Below, one piece after another: positions 11,625 to 20,513 of a stretch of 64,000 nt of DNA (positions are counted from its first letter, which is position 1; every line of letters begins with the position of its first letter). A program made the translations under genes and the position numbers. Below the pieces are notes generated by a model, which saw nothing but the letters and a program-made list of their open reading frames with translations, was not told where the DNA came from and searched no databases. Source of the stretch: Bacteroidota bacterium (GTDB lineage Bacteria; Bacteroidota; Bacteroidia; Cytophagales; Spirosomataceae); NCBI GenBank assembly GCA_020161355.1, contig JAIUOF010000006.1, positions 1-64,000 on the forward strand, read 5' to 3'.

Positions 11625-12629
11625 TTACCACCAGGCTTTAAAAGGCTTATAAGGTTCAATTTCAAGAATATGCTTTGAGATTTTATAACACTCGAGCTTT
11701 ATCAAATGCTTATAGCTTACACTTTTTCCCAATACTCTGTGCTGAATCGTTTCGACTAATTTCTCTTCATAAGCTTTTACAAAAGTCTTTCGCCCGGTAT
11801 CTTTTAAAACACATCTATTCAATTCTAGTCTAAAGTCATTCTCCTTGATTTGTTTTTTATTTAATAATGAAAATATCACCCTGTCAACTAACAACGGCTT
11901 GAAAATTTCAGCAATGTCGAGGGCTAAAGAATATCTTCGAAAGCCCGGCTCATGCAAAAAACTAATAGTTGGATTAAGTTGAGTATGGTAAATTTGCCCC
12001 AAACAAGTAGTGTAGCACATCATGTTACCGAATGAGATGAGGGTATTGACTTCATTCAGTGGTGGTTGCTTGGTTCTGTTTCCCATTTCAAAATCATTGA
12101 TAATGAAGTCAAATGCCGCATAATAGGCCACCCTTATATTGCCTTCAATACCCATCAATGCAGAAATATTATCCTGTATCTGTATTTCTTCCCTCAACCG
12201 CTCGATTTGCTTAATGTACTCTTCCAGGTTCCTACCCCTCCGCTGATAATACTGCAAATTTTTGAGCATATTAGCGGCTGCTCCTTCAATCAGAAGACGA
12301 GCCAGTTCCAGTCGTTTTTTCTTGTTAAGGTAAAGTTTGGTTTGCTCAATCTGCATTTTGCCTGCCAAAAGGTAGTCCTTAGGCATAAATGACCCCGAAT
12401 AATGCTCATAATAGTCAAAAAAATGAACCGCAATGCTTTCCTTGCCAAGGAAATTATAAAGTGCCGAATTGGCATCCAAACTTCCAAATACATATAAGTC
12501 ATTGACATTTTCAACAGGTAAATACCTCGACTGACCTTCAGTACCATCTTCATCCACAGGGGTAAATTTCAGCGTATTGTCTTTTCTGGAAAGCCTACCG
12601 GGGTTAAAGAGATAGTATGTTTTTTTCAT
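11625..12629 (-). CDS. cas1: Cas1, CRISPR integrase
   Basis: 334 residues, full length for type I-B Cas1. This metal-dependent nuclease/integrase joins prespacers at the leader-repeat junction. Visible active-site residues are Glu162 (MGIEGNIR), His226 (SFLHEPGFRR) and Asp238/Glu241 (LALDIAEIFKP). The N-terminal beta domain begins KKTYYLFNPGRLSRK. It lies between the four-helix-bundle cassette and cas2. The upstream 109 bp to the next gene is the low-complexity tract listed separately, so cas1 may be separated from cas4 in expression. Confidence 0.97.
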   Translation of the reverse strand: MKKTYYLFNPGRLSRKDNTLKFTPVDEDGTEGQSRYLPVENVNDLYVFGSLDANSALYNFLGKESIAVHFFDYYEHYSGSFMPKDYLLAGKMQIEQTKLYLNKKKRLELARLLIEGAAANMLKNLQYYQRRGRNLEEYIKQIERLREEIQIQDNISALMGIEGNIRVAYYAAFDFIINDFEMGNRTKQPPLNEVNTLISFGNMMCYTTCLGQIYHTQLNPTISFLHEPGFRRYSLALDIAEIFKPLLVDRVIFSLLNKKQIKENDFRLELNRCVLKDTGRKTFVKAYEEKLVETIQHRVLGKSVSYKHLIKLECYKISKHILEIEPYKPFKAWW

Positions 12630-12634
12630 TTACT

Positions 12635-12720
12635 TTGATGGTTGGATGATTTGATGATTGGGTGAATGGCTGATTGGTTGATGGATTTGGTGACTGAGAT
12701 AGTTTGATGATTGGATGGGT
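12635..12720. repeat. Low-complexity GATTGGATGA-type tract, left flank of four-helix-bundle gene
   Basis: Plus strand is G/A/T-only over most of its length, built from degenerate 6-8 nt pieces such as GATGGTTGGATGATTTGATG. It is the reverse complement in character of the tract at 13121-13229: TGGTTGGATGA (12639-12649) matches TCATCCAACCA (13136-13146), and GATGATTGGAT (12706-12716) matches ATCCAATCATC (13172-13182), each 11 of 11. Confidence 0.8.
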
Positions 12721-12738
12721 TCTCATGACATTTGAAAT

Positions 12739-13101
12739 CTAATTGTTAGTATTTTTTCTTGCTGTAGCAAAAAGAGCTGTTAACTTATTCATTTCAAGGA
12801 TCAAAGGCTCTGAAAAACTACTTTTAAAAACCGCAACTTCCGTTAAGAACTCAAGCCAAAATATAGTTTCATCGGCTTCTTCAACCACGATACTAAGTTT
12901 TGCAAAAAATTCAGCTTTTGATCTTGCCCTGCAAACAGCTCTGTAGTTTGCTGCTACCGAAGTACTTGATTTTACAATCTGTTTTATAGCTATGTCATGA
13001 ACGCTTTTAAAAGGCAATGCTTCGCAAAATTTAAAAATCTGAACAGCCACAGCATTTGTTCTTTGCTTGATTTCGTTGGTAAACTCAGCTTTCGTTTGCA
13101 T
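12739..13101 (-). CDS. Four-helix-bundle protein (S23/IVP-like)
   Basis: 120 residues, all predicted helical, matching the small four-helix-bundle family (TIGR02436; S23-type proteins first known from 23S rRNA intervening sequences). Typical pieces are FKFCEALPFKSVHDIAIKQI, KSSTSVAANYRAVCRARS and FFAKLSIVVEEADETIFWLE. Biochemical role of the family is not settled; relatives of this fold act as accessory proteins in diversity-generating retroelements, but no reverse transcriptase or variable repeat lies here. The gene sits between cas4 and cas1 and is bracketed by two complementary low-complexity tracts, which suggests a self-contained inserted cassette. ATG at 13101. Family call is firm, role in CRISPR is unknown. 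Confidence 0.88.
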   Translation of the reverse strand: MQTKAEFTNEIKQRTNAVAVQIFKFCEALPFKSVHDIAIKQIVKSSTSVAANYRAVCRARSKAEFFAKLSIVVEEADETIFWLEFLTEVAVFKSSFSEPLILEMNKLTALFATARKNTNN

Positions 13102-13120
13102 ATTTTAACATTTTTAATTT

Positions 13121-13229
13121 ATCCCGTTATTCCATTCATCCAACCACCCAATTATCCCACTCACCTCATAAATCCAATCATCCCTATAATCCATTCATCT
13201 CCCACATCCAATTAACCCGCTCATCCCTA
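13121..13229. repeat. Low-complexity CATCCAATCA-type tract, right flank of four-helix-bundle gene
   Basis: Plus strand is C/A/T-only over most of its length (CCATTCATCCAACCACCC, AATCCAATCATCCC). It mirrors the tract at 12635-12720, so one transcript across the gene could fold with the coding region as a long loop. The register is degenerate: the two best 11-bp matches are not nested with each other. Confidence 0.8.
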
Positions 13230-13232
13230 TCA

Positions 13233-13784
13233 TCACCCTTCCTCCCCACTCCAGCAAAAATCAAAATAGGAACAGTTACGGCATTTTGATTTTTTGATAG
13301 ATGGCGGACAGGTTTCTGATTCCACGATTTCAAGTACTTCTATTATCCATTTTTTCACCTCTTTTTCAGCTTCATCGTTCAATTCCACATTTACTGTTTC
13401 TCTTTGTTTGGGATACTCAATGATACCTTTTGACACATTTACACCACTTTTTTGCAATACAAACAAATAAAACAACACTTGAGCCCGATGGGCCTCTTCA
13501 AAGGCATCAGACTTTTTGGTTTCATGAACAACGCCCTTTTTGGCATCAAAGAAATCGATCTTGGCGTTAAGTGATATTTCCTCCCTAAAGCCTTCCGGCT
13601 TATATGCCACACTTACCTCAAGCTCTTCATTTTTATTGGCCCGCTGGTCATAGCTGTTCTCTCCAATCCACTTGCCCTGAGCCACCAGGTCAGAGTTGTG
13701 TTCCATATTGATGCCGTTGGCAAAAAGCCACAGTTTACGCTTACAGATCAATAAATAGTTGATATGTGTAGCTATTACATTCAT
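13233..13784 (-). CDS. cas4: Cas4, prespacer-processing exonuclease
   Basis: 183 residues. Cas4 is an Fe-S RecB-like nuclease that trims prespacers and selects the PAM with Cas1-Cas2. Cluster cysteines are visible as Cys14 and Cys168, Cys171, Cys177 near the C-terminus (KCRNCSYFDFC). Nuclease residues: His30, Asp78 (KIDFFD), Glu89 and Lys91 (HETKK), and the QxxxY motif at Gln103-Tyr107 (AQVLFYL). Its ATG overlaps the TGA of the upstream ATPase gene by one base, so the two are likely translationally coupled. The next gene downstream is the four-helix-bundle cassette and not cas1, which is unusual. Confidence 0.96.
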   Translation of the reverse strand: MNVIATHINYLLICKRKLWLFANGINMEHNSDLVAQGKWIGENSYDQRANKNEELEVSVAYKPEGFREEISLNAKIDFFDAKKGVVHETKKSDAFEEAHRAQVLFYLFVLQKSGVNVSKGIIEYPKQRETVNVELNDEAEKEVKKWIIEVLEIVESETCPPSIKKSKCRNCSYFDFCWSGEEG

Positions 13785-14950
13785 CAGATATTTGGTAGTA
13801 TGTCATTTAAAAATTTGCTCAGATAAGTCACAGTTATGTTTTCGTCAATCTTATAGGTTTCAGTGGTCTTGGCAATCACAAATCCATGTTGGGCTTTGGT
13901 GTCATCCATGGTTATTCTAAATCCCCTACTTATTTGCGGAGCCGAGCTCATTTTTATTTCAATGGCTGCTTTTACTTTGCCATGATGTTCAATTATCAAA
14001 TCGCACTCTGCCCCTTGCTGTGTTCGGTAAAAATAAGCCTGTCCATCCACAAAAACACTTTGAATATTTTCGATGATTTGCTCAATTACAAAACCCTCCC
14101 ATGAAGCACCAACCTGCGGATCGTCAAGCAAGTCTTTCTCATGCATGATATCTTTGAATGCATGCAAAATACCGCTATCACGTAAATATATCTTTGGTGA
14201 CTTTACGAGTCGTTTGGAAATATTTACATAATAGGGTTTTAGTCTGCGTACCAAAAATGCACCCTCCATCAAGTCCAAATACTTATTGATGGTTGGGTGT
14301 GAGAGACCCATTGAGCGGCCTATGTTTTCAGAATTCCATAAGTTTCCGTGTACACCGGCCAGCATTCGCCAAAAACGCTCAATAACCTGGGGTTCTGCAC
14401 TCAGCCCCAACAAAGCCAGATCTTTTTCGATGTATGTTTTGATAAAATTTTTCCGCCATATCATGCTTGCTCTATCTGAGCCAGCCAAATAAGCCAGCGG
14501 GAATCCACCCCGGTGCCAAAGTTTGGTTTCGTTTTCGACGCCCACTTCACTGACCAAAAATGAGGACAATTCAATATACCCGATCCGACCTGCTAATGAA
14601 TCAGCACTTTTTTTAATCAATGTAGGTGATGCAGAACCCAGGATTATAAACCGACCCGGACGTCTGTCGGTGTCTATGATTCCCCGGAGCTCGGCCAATA
14701 ACTGCGGCATCTGTTGTATTTCATCCAGTATCACCAGCTTATCTATATGATTTTGCAAATACAGTACCGGATCGGTAAGTTTCTGCCGGTCTGCAGCCGA
14801 CTCGAGGTCAAGGTAATGAATAAGCTGCCTTGATACCAGATTTTTGGCCAATGTAGTTTTCCCAACCTGCCTTGGGCCTATGATACCCACCACAGGAAAT
14901 ATGGTCAGATACTCTGCCAAAAGTGGTTCTATTTTTCTAAAAATATCCAT
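13784..14950 (-). CDS. AAA ATPase with DUF4143 domain inside the cas operon
   Basis: 388 residues from ATG at 14950 (a TTG at 14974 is an upstream alternative). Walker A GPRQVGKT (residues 25-32), Walker B KLVILDEIQQMP around residue 80, then a helix-turn-helix-like stretch (IGRSMGLSHPTINKYLDLME) and a C-terminal DUF4143 region with a PD-(D/E)XK-like pattern (AECDLII ... AIEIKM). Proteins of this family are widespread, often mobile, and have no agreed function. It lies between cas3 and cas4 on the same strand and shares one base with the cas4 start, so cas4 expression may depend on it. A 76-bp gap separates it from cas3. Not part of the standard type I-B set. Confidence 0.9.
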   Translation of the reverse strand: MDIFRKIEPLLAEYLTIFPVVGIIGPRQVGKTTLAKNLVSRQLIHYLDLESAADRQKLTDPVLYLQNHIDKLVILDEIQQMPQLLAELRGIIDTDRRPGRFIILGSASPTLIKKSADSLAGRIGYIELSSFLVSEVGVENETKLWHRGGFPLAYLAGSDRASMIWRKNFIKTYIEKDLALLGLSAEPQVIERFWRMLAGVHGNLWNSENIGRSMGLSHPTINKYLDLMEGAFLVRRLKPYYVNISKRLVKSPKIYLRDSGILHAFKDIMHEKDLLDDPQVGASWEGFVIEQIIENIQSVFVDGQAYFYRTQQGAECDLIIEHHGKVKAAIEIKMSSAPQISRGFRITMDDTKAQHGFVIAKTTETYKIDENITVTYLSKFLNDILPNI

Positions 14951-15026
14951 GAAATATGTAAATGTAATTTTCAATTTTCATGGTAAATATAGGGGTTTTT
15001 AAAATTAAAAATATTATTTTAACCCT

Positions 15027-17351
15027 TTAAAACATATTATCATCTTCCCAGGCTAATTCTTCATTTTTCAAAAGCCCCAAATAAGGGTCGTAAAACTTGT
15101 TTGTAATAAAATACTCAATTGTCAATAAATCTCCTTTCTTGTTTTTTTCAAAGGCAAAAACTTCTTTTCTTAGGTTTTGAGAGGAAAGCCACTGCCTAAA
15201 CCTATTTTTTTTGATTGAAACCTTTAAGTTTTCTGCATTGATAAAATCAAAATTTCTTAAATACTCTTCAAATTTTGATTTATAGATTTGGGGTAAAATC
15301 TTTGCTCCATCGAATTGTTTATAAAAATCTTCTTCCGTTTTTTTTGAATGAAGCAATGGTACAAGTAAATCCAAAGTAGAATTCATGGTTTCATAGACCT
15401 GCTTGAAATCTACTGCTTGTTCTTTGCTCCATGAAGGATAGACAAAATCTATATATTCTTGTAAAATAGATTCATCTACAATTCCATCATTCTCGGCATC
15501 TGAAAAAACTTCTAATGTTCTCGAGATGACTTCTTTATCGTAGATATAAAAATCTGTTTTATTGTTTTCTTTGAATATCACGCAAGGAGATATTCCTCTC
15601 TCTCGTTTACGATTTACACGACCAAATCTTTGAAGTAAAGCATCAATTGGAGCTGGTTCGGTGTAAATTATCTCATAGTCAATATCTAAACTTACTTCTA
15701 TCGCCTGAGTACCAACTAAAAGCATGACATCTTCTAAAGTATCATCTTTTTCTGCTTTTAATAAAGTTTGTTCGTGCTTGTTTCTATCAATACCATTGAA
15801 ACTGCCATGCAACAAAACTGATTTCTCAACTTCATTTCGTAATATTCCGTAAATTTTCTGTGCTTGTGGTACCGTATTACACACAACTAAAACCTTTTTC
15901 CCTGCTTGTATATCAGCTTTTATTAAGTCGAGGTTATTCTCTAATAAACCTTCTTGTAAAATTACTTTATGTCTTCTGAAAGAATTGTAAAGTGTTTGGT
16001 CGGCATTAATTGGAGTAAATTGTCCAATTGCCAATTCGATTTCTTCCCTAAGAAACTTTGGTAATGTTGCGGTCATAATCATGACTTTCACATTCAAATA
16101 TTTTGTAACAAATTCTAATAAAACCTTTATTTGAGCAAAAGTTTTCGCATCATACGCATGAATCTCATCAAAAATAAAATAGCTATTTGTCCATTCAAAC
16201 AAACCTTGTTCAAAACCTTTTAAGCCAAAAATATGCTTTAAAAGTTGAAAAGGAGTCGAAACTTTTATAGGAGTTGTAACATATTTGAATTTCTGTTTTA
16301 GTTCGTCAATTGCTTCTTTTTTTGAACTGTGGCTATATTGATGTTCTTCAAAGTAATCGTTCAGATATGAACTTAATTTTCCGTGTAACATTCCTACTTT
16401 TCCTTCTTCAACAACAGCACTTAATCGCTCAAACATGGCATTAATTGATGCCGTGAAAGGTAAAACATAGAAAATTCTTCCTGTTTGATTTTCTTCAAAA
16501 TGCTTACGAACCCATAAAAAAGCACTTTCAGTTTTACCCGAACCAGTGGGAGCAGTTAAAATCACATTTCCCAAAGTCTGAGAACAGTCTTTCTGATGTT
16601 GATAAAAATCTAAAGACTTGGAGTGTAATTCAACTTGATAATCAGTAAGAAATTGAAAATCAGACAATTGATTAGATGCAATATTTTGAACTCTTGCCGA
16701 GCCTAAATGGTCACAGTTTTTGATTGCCCCAAACAACAATACGAGAAACCAATAATCAGAACTTTTAATAGTTATGCTATTTCGATTATAAGATTTGATA
16801 AATTTTAGCTGATTTTCAGCTTTTAAGTTTTGTTTTAACTCAATTTGATATTTCTCTCTAAGTAAAGTTCTAATAGCATTTACATCTACTTTTTTAAATT
16901 CAGAAACATAAGTGATAGATTCTGTTGTTCCTAAATCTAATTCCAGACCATCATTTGGTGTTTCATCTTGATAAAAACCATTGATATACCTTGAAAAAAG
17001 TTGTTCATAATCTTTGTGGTGTCCAGCAATGGCGAGCAACATTACATTTTTAATTGCTTTATCTTCAATTCCATCAAAAGCCATTAAAAATGGCAAAGAA
17101 AACAATTCATGTCGCTGTTTTTTCCACTTTGATTCTTCACCTTTTAATAAATTTTGAAACTCTCTATGGCTTTTTCCAAGGTCATGAAAAATCATTGAAA
17201 TTCTGACAAACTCCCAAAATTCCGAAGGGATATTTGGGAGTTTTGCAATGTCAGCAAACTGAACTTTAAGAAAAGAATGAATCTTTAAACAATCTTGAAT
17301 GTGTTCATGCAGTGTAAGTTGTGGTTCAGATTTAGCTAAAATCTCATTCAT
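15027..17351 (-). CDS. cas3: Cas3, HD nuclease-helicase
   Basis: 774 residues with both Cas3 activities in one chain. The N-terminal HD nuclease shows His56-Asp57 (MIFHDLGKS), His81, His111-His112 (AGHHKDY) and Asp214-His215 (CDHLGSAR). The superfamily-2 helicase has Walker A TAPTGSGKT (266-274), the DEIH box at 395-398, IMTATLP, and motif VI QRFGRVNRK. Cas3 is recruited to Cascade-bound target DNA and degrades it. Start ATG at 17351 overlaps the cas5 end by 8 bp, showing co-translation. All catalytic residues appear intact, so interference should be functional. Confidence 0.97.
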   Translation of the reverse strand: MNEILAKSEPQLTLHEHIQDCLKIHSFLKVQFADIAKLPNIPSEFWEFVRISMIFHDLGKSHREFQNLLKGEESKWKKQRHELFSLPFLMAFDGIEDKAIKNVMLLAIAGHHKDYEQLFSRYINGFYQDETPNDGLELDLGTTESITYVSEFKKVDVNAIRTLLREKYQIELKQNLKAENQLKFIKSYNRNSITIKSSDYWFLVLLFGAIKNCDHLGSARVQNIASNQLSDFQFLTDYQVELHSKSLDFYQHQKDCSQTLGNVILTAPTGSGKTESAFLWVRKHFEENQTGRIFYVLPFTASINAMFERLSAVVEEGKVGMLHGKLSSYLNDYFEEHQYSHSSKKEAIDELKQKFKYVTTPIKVSTPFQLLKHIFGLKGFEQGLFEWTNSYFIFDEIHAYDAKTFAQIKVLLEFVTKYLNVKVMIMTATLPKFLREEIELAIGQFTPINADQTLYNSFRRHKVILQEGLLENNLDLIKADIQAGKKVLVVCNTVPQAQKIYGILRNEVEKSVLLHGSFNGIDRNKHEQTLLKAEKDDTLEDVMLLVGTQAIEVSLDIDYEIIYTEPAPIDALLQRFGRVNRKRERGISPCVIFKENNKTDFYIYDKEVISRTLEVFSDAENDGIVDESILQEYIDFVYPSWSKEQAVDFKQVYETMNSTLDLLVPLLHSKKTEEDFYKQFDGAKILPQIYKSKFEEYLRNFDFINAENLKVSIKKNRFRQWLSSQNLRKEVFAFEKNKKGDLLTIEYFITNKFYDPYLGLLKNEELAWEDDNMF

Positions 17352-18009
17352 CTCCGTAATTGATTGAGTGCATGAAAATGTTTAAACTTAATTCTTGGTC
17401 ATGGTAAGCTTCGATTGATGAAGACTTAACTCCATTTTTATGAGAAACTATTGAAAATGGTTTTGTACCCAAATTTTTTCTCGGAAAAGTATTGGTAAAA
17501 TATTCTGGTAATGCTTGAATCTGCCCTGCTAAGTGATACGGAAAAGTCGGAATTATTTGTCCCTTTATCTCAACCGTTTCATTTACAGAGAATAAATCAA
17601 TATCAGAAATAGATTCAATAGTAGCTAAGTCATTCATTCTTCCCAACAAAATTGGGTAAACGGGTTGTCTGAAATAGTCGGCAATTATGCTGTTAGGCGT
17701 GTAAATAATCAATCGGGGATTAAACAAAAACTGCCTTCTAATTACATTTGATTTTGCACTATTGTTGGTAGTTTTGCCATTTCCATCCATCTGATAAATT
17801 GTTTCGAGGTCTATTCCGGTCGAATCAAATTCAAAATAATAGCCAATTTTTTCATTTTGATAAGTTACAAATTTCCCTGCGGCAGCATTAATCAATCCTA
17901 AGACTGTACTCAAAGGAGGCACCTCCAATGTTGGCTGATAACCACTGATTAAGTTGGGATACCTAAAACTGGCTGTCCAACCCGAAATTTCTATCTTGTA
18001 ACATCTCAT
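17344..18009 (-). CDS. cas5: Cas5 (Cas5t-type), Cascade subunit
   Basis: 221 residues from ATG at 18009; a TTG at 18015 would overlap the cas7 stop. RAMP-fold protein that caps the 5' handle of the crRNA. The N-terminal segment (ISGWTASFRYPNLISGYQPT, then PPLSTVLGLINAAAG) is typical of Cas5 of the Tneap-type I-B subgroup, which pairs with Cst1 and Cst2. No catalytic residues are expected because a separate cas6 is present. It starts 2 bp after the cas7 stop and overlaps cas3. Confidence 0.9.
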   Translation of the reverse strand: MRCYKIEISGWTASFRYPNLISGYQPTLEVPPLSTVLGLINAAAGKFVTYQNEKIGYYFEFDSTGIDLETIYQMDGNGKTTNNSAKSNVIRRQFLFNPRLIIYTPNSIIADYFRQPVYPILLGRMNDLATIESISDIDLFSVNETVEIKGQIIPTFPYHLAGQIQALPEYFTNTFPRKNLGTKPFSIVSHKNGVKSSSIEAYHDQELSLNIFMHSINYGDE

Positions 18010-18011
18010 AT

Positions 18012-19097
18012 TCAAACAATTTGATTTTCCAACTGACTACAATATCCATCAATTGCTTGGTTTATGGATGTTATGATTACTTTTTCGGAAGCTAAGGTTT
18101 GTAAATCTGCATCTATTTCGTCCATGAATCCAGTACGCTTACCAATAAATACTTGACCTTTGATTTGATCATTGTAGTCTTCTAAGACCTCTTTTATTGC
18201 TTCAATACTTATAACAGCAATGTTATTGTACAATCCTTCTCCTTTGGCAATGTGAGAGAATGGATGGTTTCCACTATTGGTTGTTGCTAAAATGATAAAT
18301 TTAGGCGTAACATCTGCCATATTGTTAGTTTGCATTGCACCGCCCGAAATAGTTTTCAGAGCCTTGATGGTTTCGATAGCCCTTTTTCGTCGAAGTTCCG
18401 AGGGTAATTGCACTAACTTTTTAGCAATTCCTTTGGCATCTTTTACAAATGGGTCGTCTAATAATGTACAACCATTTGAAATGGCTTCTTCTTGCAGTTT
18501 TAATGTTAGATTTTTGAAACCTGTTTTATTATAAGTGGCGAAAGTACCAACTTGTGCTAAATCTATCGAAAACATTCCTTTCATTATTGCACTGTATTCT
18601 TCTTTGGTGTAAGGAACAGAATTACCCTCTTGACGGGTCATACTTGACCAATGTTCTTCTGTCTGTGTACTTGCAACAGAGACCAAGACAGAGTTTTTTA
18701 ATGGCGAAACACGAGTAACGGTTACATCTTCTTTTTTCTCTTTGCCCTTAGAATCTAATTCTGGAGTTCCATCTTCTTTCAGTATCACATCTTTAGCTGC
18801 TTTCATGTAACCAAAAACATCATCATCGGCAAACTTTAAAGGATTTGCATCAGTAAATGCAATTTTACCTTCTCTGGTAATAGGAGATAAATCCCATCCG
18901 AAATCCTTCTTTAATGTATCTCTCCACCAATAACGCCATGATTGACCTGATACATATGTGTATTTCTTACCATTTTTGGTAATCTTTTTTGTCACCACAC
19001 CATTGTCAGTATTTGCGTTTGTAACAGCCCCAGCGTTGTTTAAAGCGACAACATCTACGTCAATTAATAGAAAACCTTGTGTTTTTAATAAGTCCAT
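18012..19097 (-). CDS. cas7: Cas7 (Cst2/DevR-type), Cascade backbone
   Basis: 361 residues. Cas7 polymerises along the crRNA spacer. Visible family segments: the start QGFLLIDVDVVALNNAG, YVSGQSWRYWWRDTL, TRQEGNSVPYTKEEYSAIMK with GMFSIDLAQVGTF, and PKFIILATTNSGNHPFSHI. A Lys/Glu-rich insertion (about residues 108-125) looks like a surface loop. The gene starts 21 bp after cas8 and ends 2 bp before the cas5 ATG. Confidence 0.93.
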   Translation of the reverse strand: MDLLKTQGFLLIDVDVVALNNAGAVTNANTDNGVVTKKITKNGKKYTYVSGQSWRYWWRDTLKKDFGWDLSPITREGKIAFTDANPLKFADDDVFGYMKAAKDVILKEDGTPELDSKGKEKKEDVTVTRVSPLKNSVLVSVASTQTEEHWSSMTRQEGNSVPYTKEEYSAIMKGMFSIDLAQVGTFATYNKTGFKNLTLKLQEEAISNGCTLLDDPFVKDAKGIAKKLVQLPSELRRKRAIETIKALKTISGGAMQTNNMADVTPKFIILATTNSGNHPFSHIAKGEGLYNNIAVISIEAIKEVLEDYNDQIKGQVFIGKRTGFMDEIDADLQTLASEKVIITSINQAIDGYCSQLENQIV

Positions 19098-19118
19098 TTT
19101 GTTTTATTTTTAAATTTG

Positions 19119-20513
19119 TTAATCTTCGTTTTCCTGATTTTCTTCTGATGGAACATCTAATTTTTTTTGAATTTCATGTAGCTTTTGATAGATAGCTATA
19201 AGGAGTAAATCTCTCGTATCTTTCCAAAAAGTCCCGTCAGGAAATAAATAAAGTACATAATCCTCAATCGTGATTAATGTATTAGGATTCTTATCTTCAT
19301 AATTTTGTTTAATCAGTTTTAATAGAAATCCTCTAAAGTCTTGGCTACTTTTTGCTATATTAAGTTTTGTAATTGCGTTCTTAATTTCATCATCAGACCT
19401 ATTATCAATAATAAAGTTTGATAACTCTTTTATTTTTTGAATTGTATATTTTTCCATTTTTAATATGTTTAGACAATAAATTTCTATGATCTTGAAGCTA
19501 AACTTATGTTTTTTACTCCATTTTCTGAGATAACTAATAATAGAGACGTTTTCTATTAAATTATTTAATATTGGATTATACCAAACTTTATAATCTAAAT
19601 AAGAAAGTCGCTCTTTGCCATTATACCATTCTTGGCTTTGCTCATCAAATTGGGCATCCTTAAATTTTGAATATGTATAATGTTGATTTACAAAAGCATT
19701 CCACTCTTTTGAATAATTCTTTTTACAGTGTGCATAAAACTTAAATAGAAGATTAGAAAAAGTATGCAGTTCAATATCAGGACTTGCACCAAAATTTGTA
19801 AAATGATACATGTTTAGCTGGACATCTTTTAATTCTATTTCCTCATCATCTTCATCAACTGCAATGGCAAGGTTAGCAATACATGCATCTGCATAACCAA
19901 ATAAGGCATTCGAAATTATTCCAAATTCCGATTTAAGCGTACCCTCACCAAAACCTGAATTTATATTTTTGAGATTTTCATTTAAGTTCTTTTTCACTAA
20001 AAAACTACTCACTTTATCAAAATTACTTTGAAGTAAAGCTATTTTATCTCCTACAAAACATACTCCCAGGGGCACAAAAAATGTTCTGATTAGGGCTTCT
20101 TTAGATAAGTATAAACCACTTTCATAAGCACTATGAAAATTGATAAATGCCCCTGAGGCTGACATCATGTGGTTGCTTCTTCCCGCGATATAAAGTTTGG
20201 TCTCTGAGCCAACAATTCTACAATAGCCTGTCTTGAAATCAAGGTTTGTTTCTTCAATTATTCCTCGATAATACTTTAAAGTTTCTGCAATTTTCTTTTC
20301 TGTATTAAAAGCGGGTTGAGTAATTGGTGAATTTAAAAAATAGGTGTGTAGTTTACCTCCCCAATTCCTTACATATATATTGGTTGCATATTCAATGAGC
20401 TCATATATACTTTTTTTGGGAAAACGGTCATTCAAATGTTGAATAACATATCCACCGACATCAATAAATGGATCGCCAGTTGGCTTAAAATAATTCATCT
20501 CTATACTATTCAT
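19119..20513 (-). CDS. cas8b: Cas8 (Cas8b1/Cst1-type), Cascade large subunit
   Basis: 464 residues. The N-terminus MNYFKPTGDPFIDVGG matches the TGNPFVDAG-like opening of Cst1-type large subunits, which recognise the PAM and open the target. Many Cst1 proteins have paired CXXC motifs (TIGR01908); I see none here, so a zinc site is probably lost. The acidic C-terminus (PSEENQENED) is probably disordered. ATG at 20513 overlaps the cas6 TGA (ATGA); a second ATG at 20498 directly precedes NYFKPTGDPF. Identification rests on the N-terminal motif and on position between cas6 and cas7. Confidence 0.85.
   Translation of the reverse strand: MNSIEMNYFKPTGDPFIDVGGYVIQHLNDRFPKKSIYELIEYATNIYVRNWGGKLHTYFLNSPITQPAFNTEKKIAETLKYYRGIIEETNLDFKTGYCRIVGSETKLYIAGRSNHMMSASGAFINFHSAYESGLYLSKEALIRTFFVPLGVCFVGDKIALLQSNFDKVSSFLVKKNLNENLKNINSGFGEGTLKSEFGIISNALFGYADACIANLAIAVDEDDEEIELKDVQLNMYHFTNFGASPDIELHTFSNLLFKFYAHCKKNYSKEWNAFVNQHYTYSKFKDAQFDEQSQEWYNGKERLSYLDYKVWYNPILNNLIENVSIISYLRKWSKKHKFSFKIIEIYCLNILKMEKYTIQKIKELSNFIIDNRSDDEIKNAITKLNIAKSSQDFRGFLLKLIKQNYEDKNPNTLITIEDYVLYLFPDGTFWKDTRDLLLIAIYQKLHEIQKKLDVPSEENQENED

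Noticed and set aside
12066..12553. Frames of 87-108 residues inside cas1 on either strand
   Set aside because: Fully covered by cas1, whose catalytic residues are intact.
12635..13229. Four-helix-bundle gene as part of a diversity-generating retroelement
   Set aside because: No reverse transcriptase, template repeat or variable target gene in the window.
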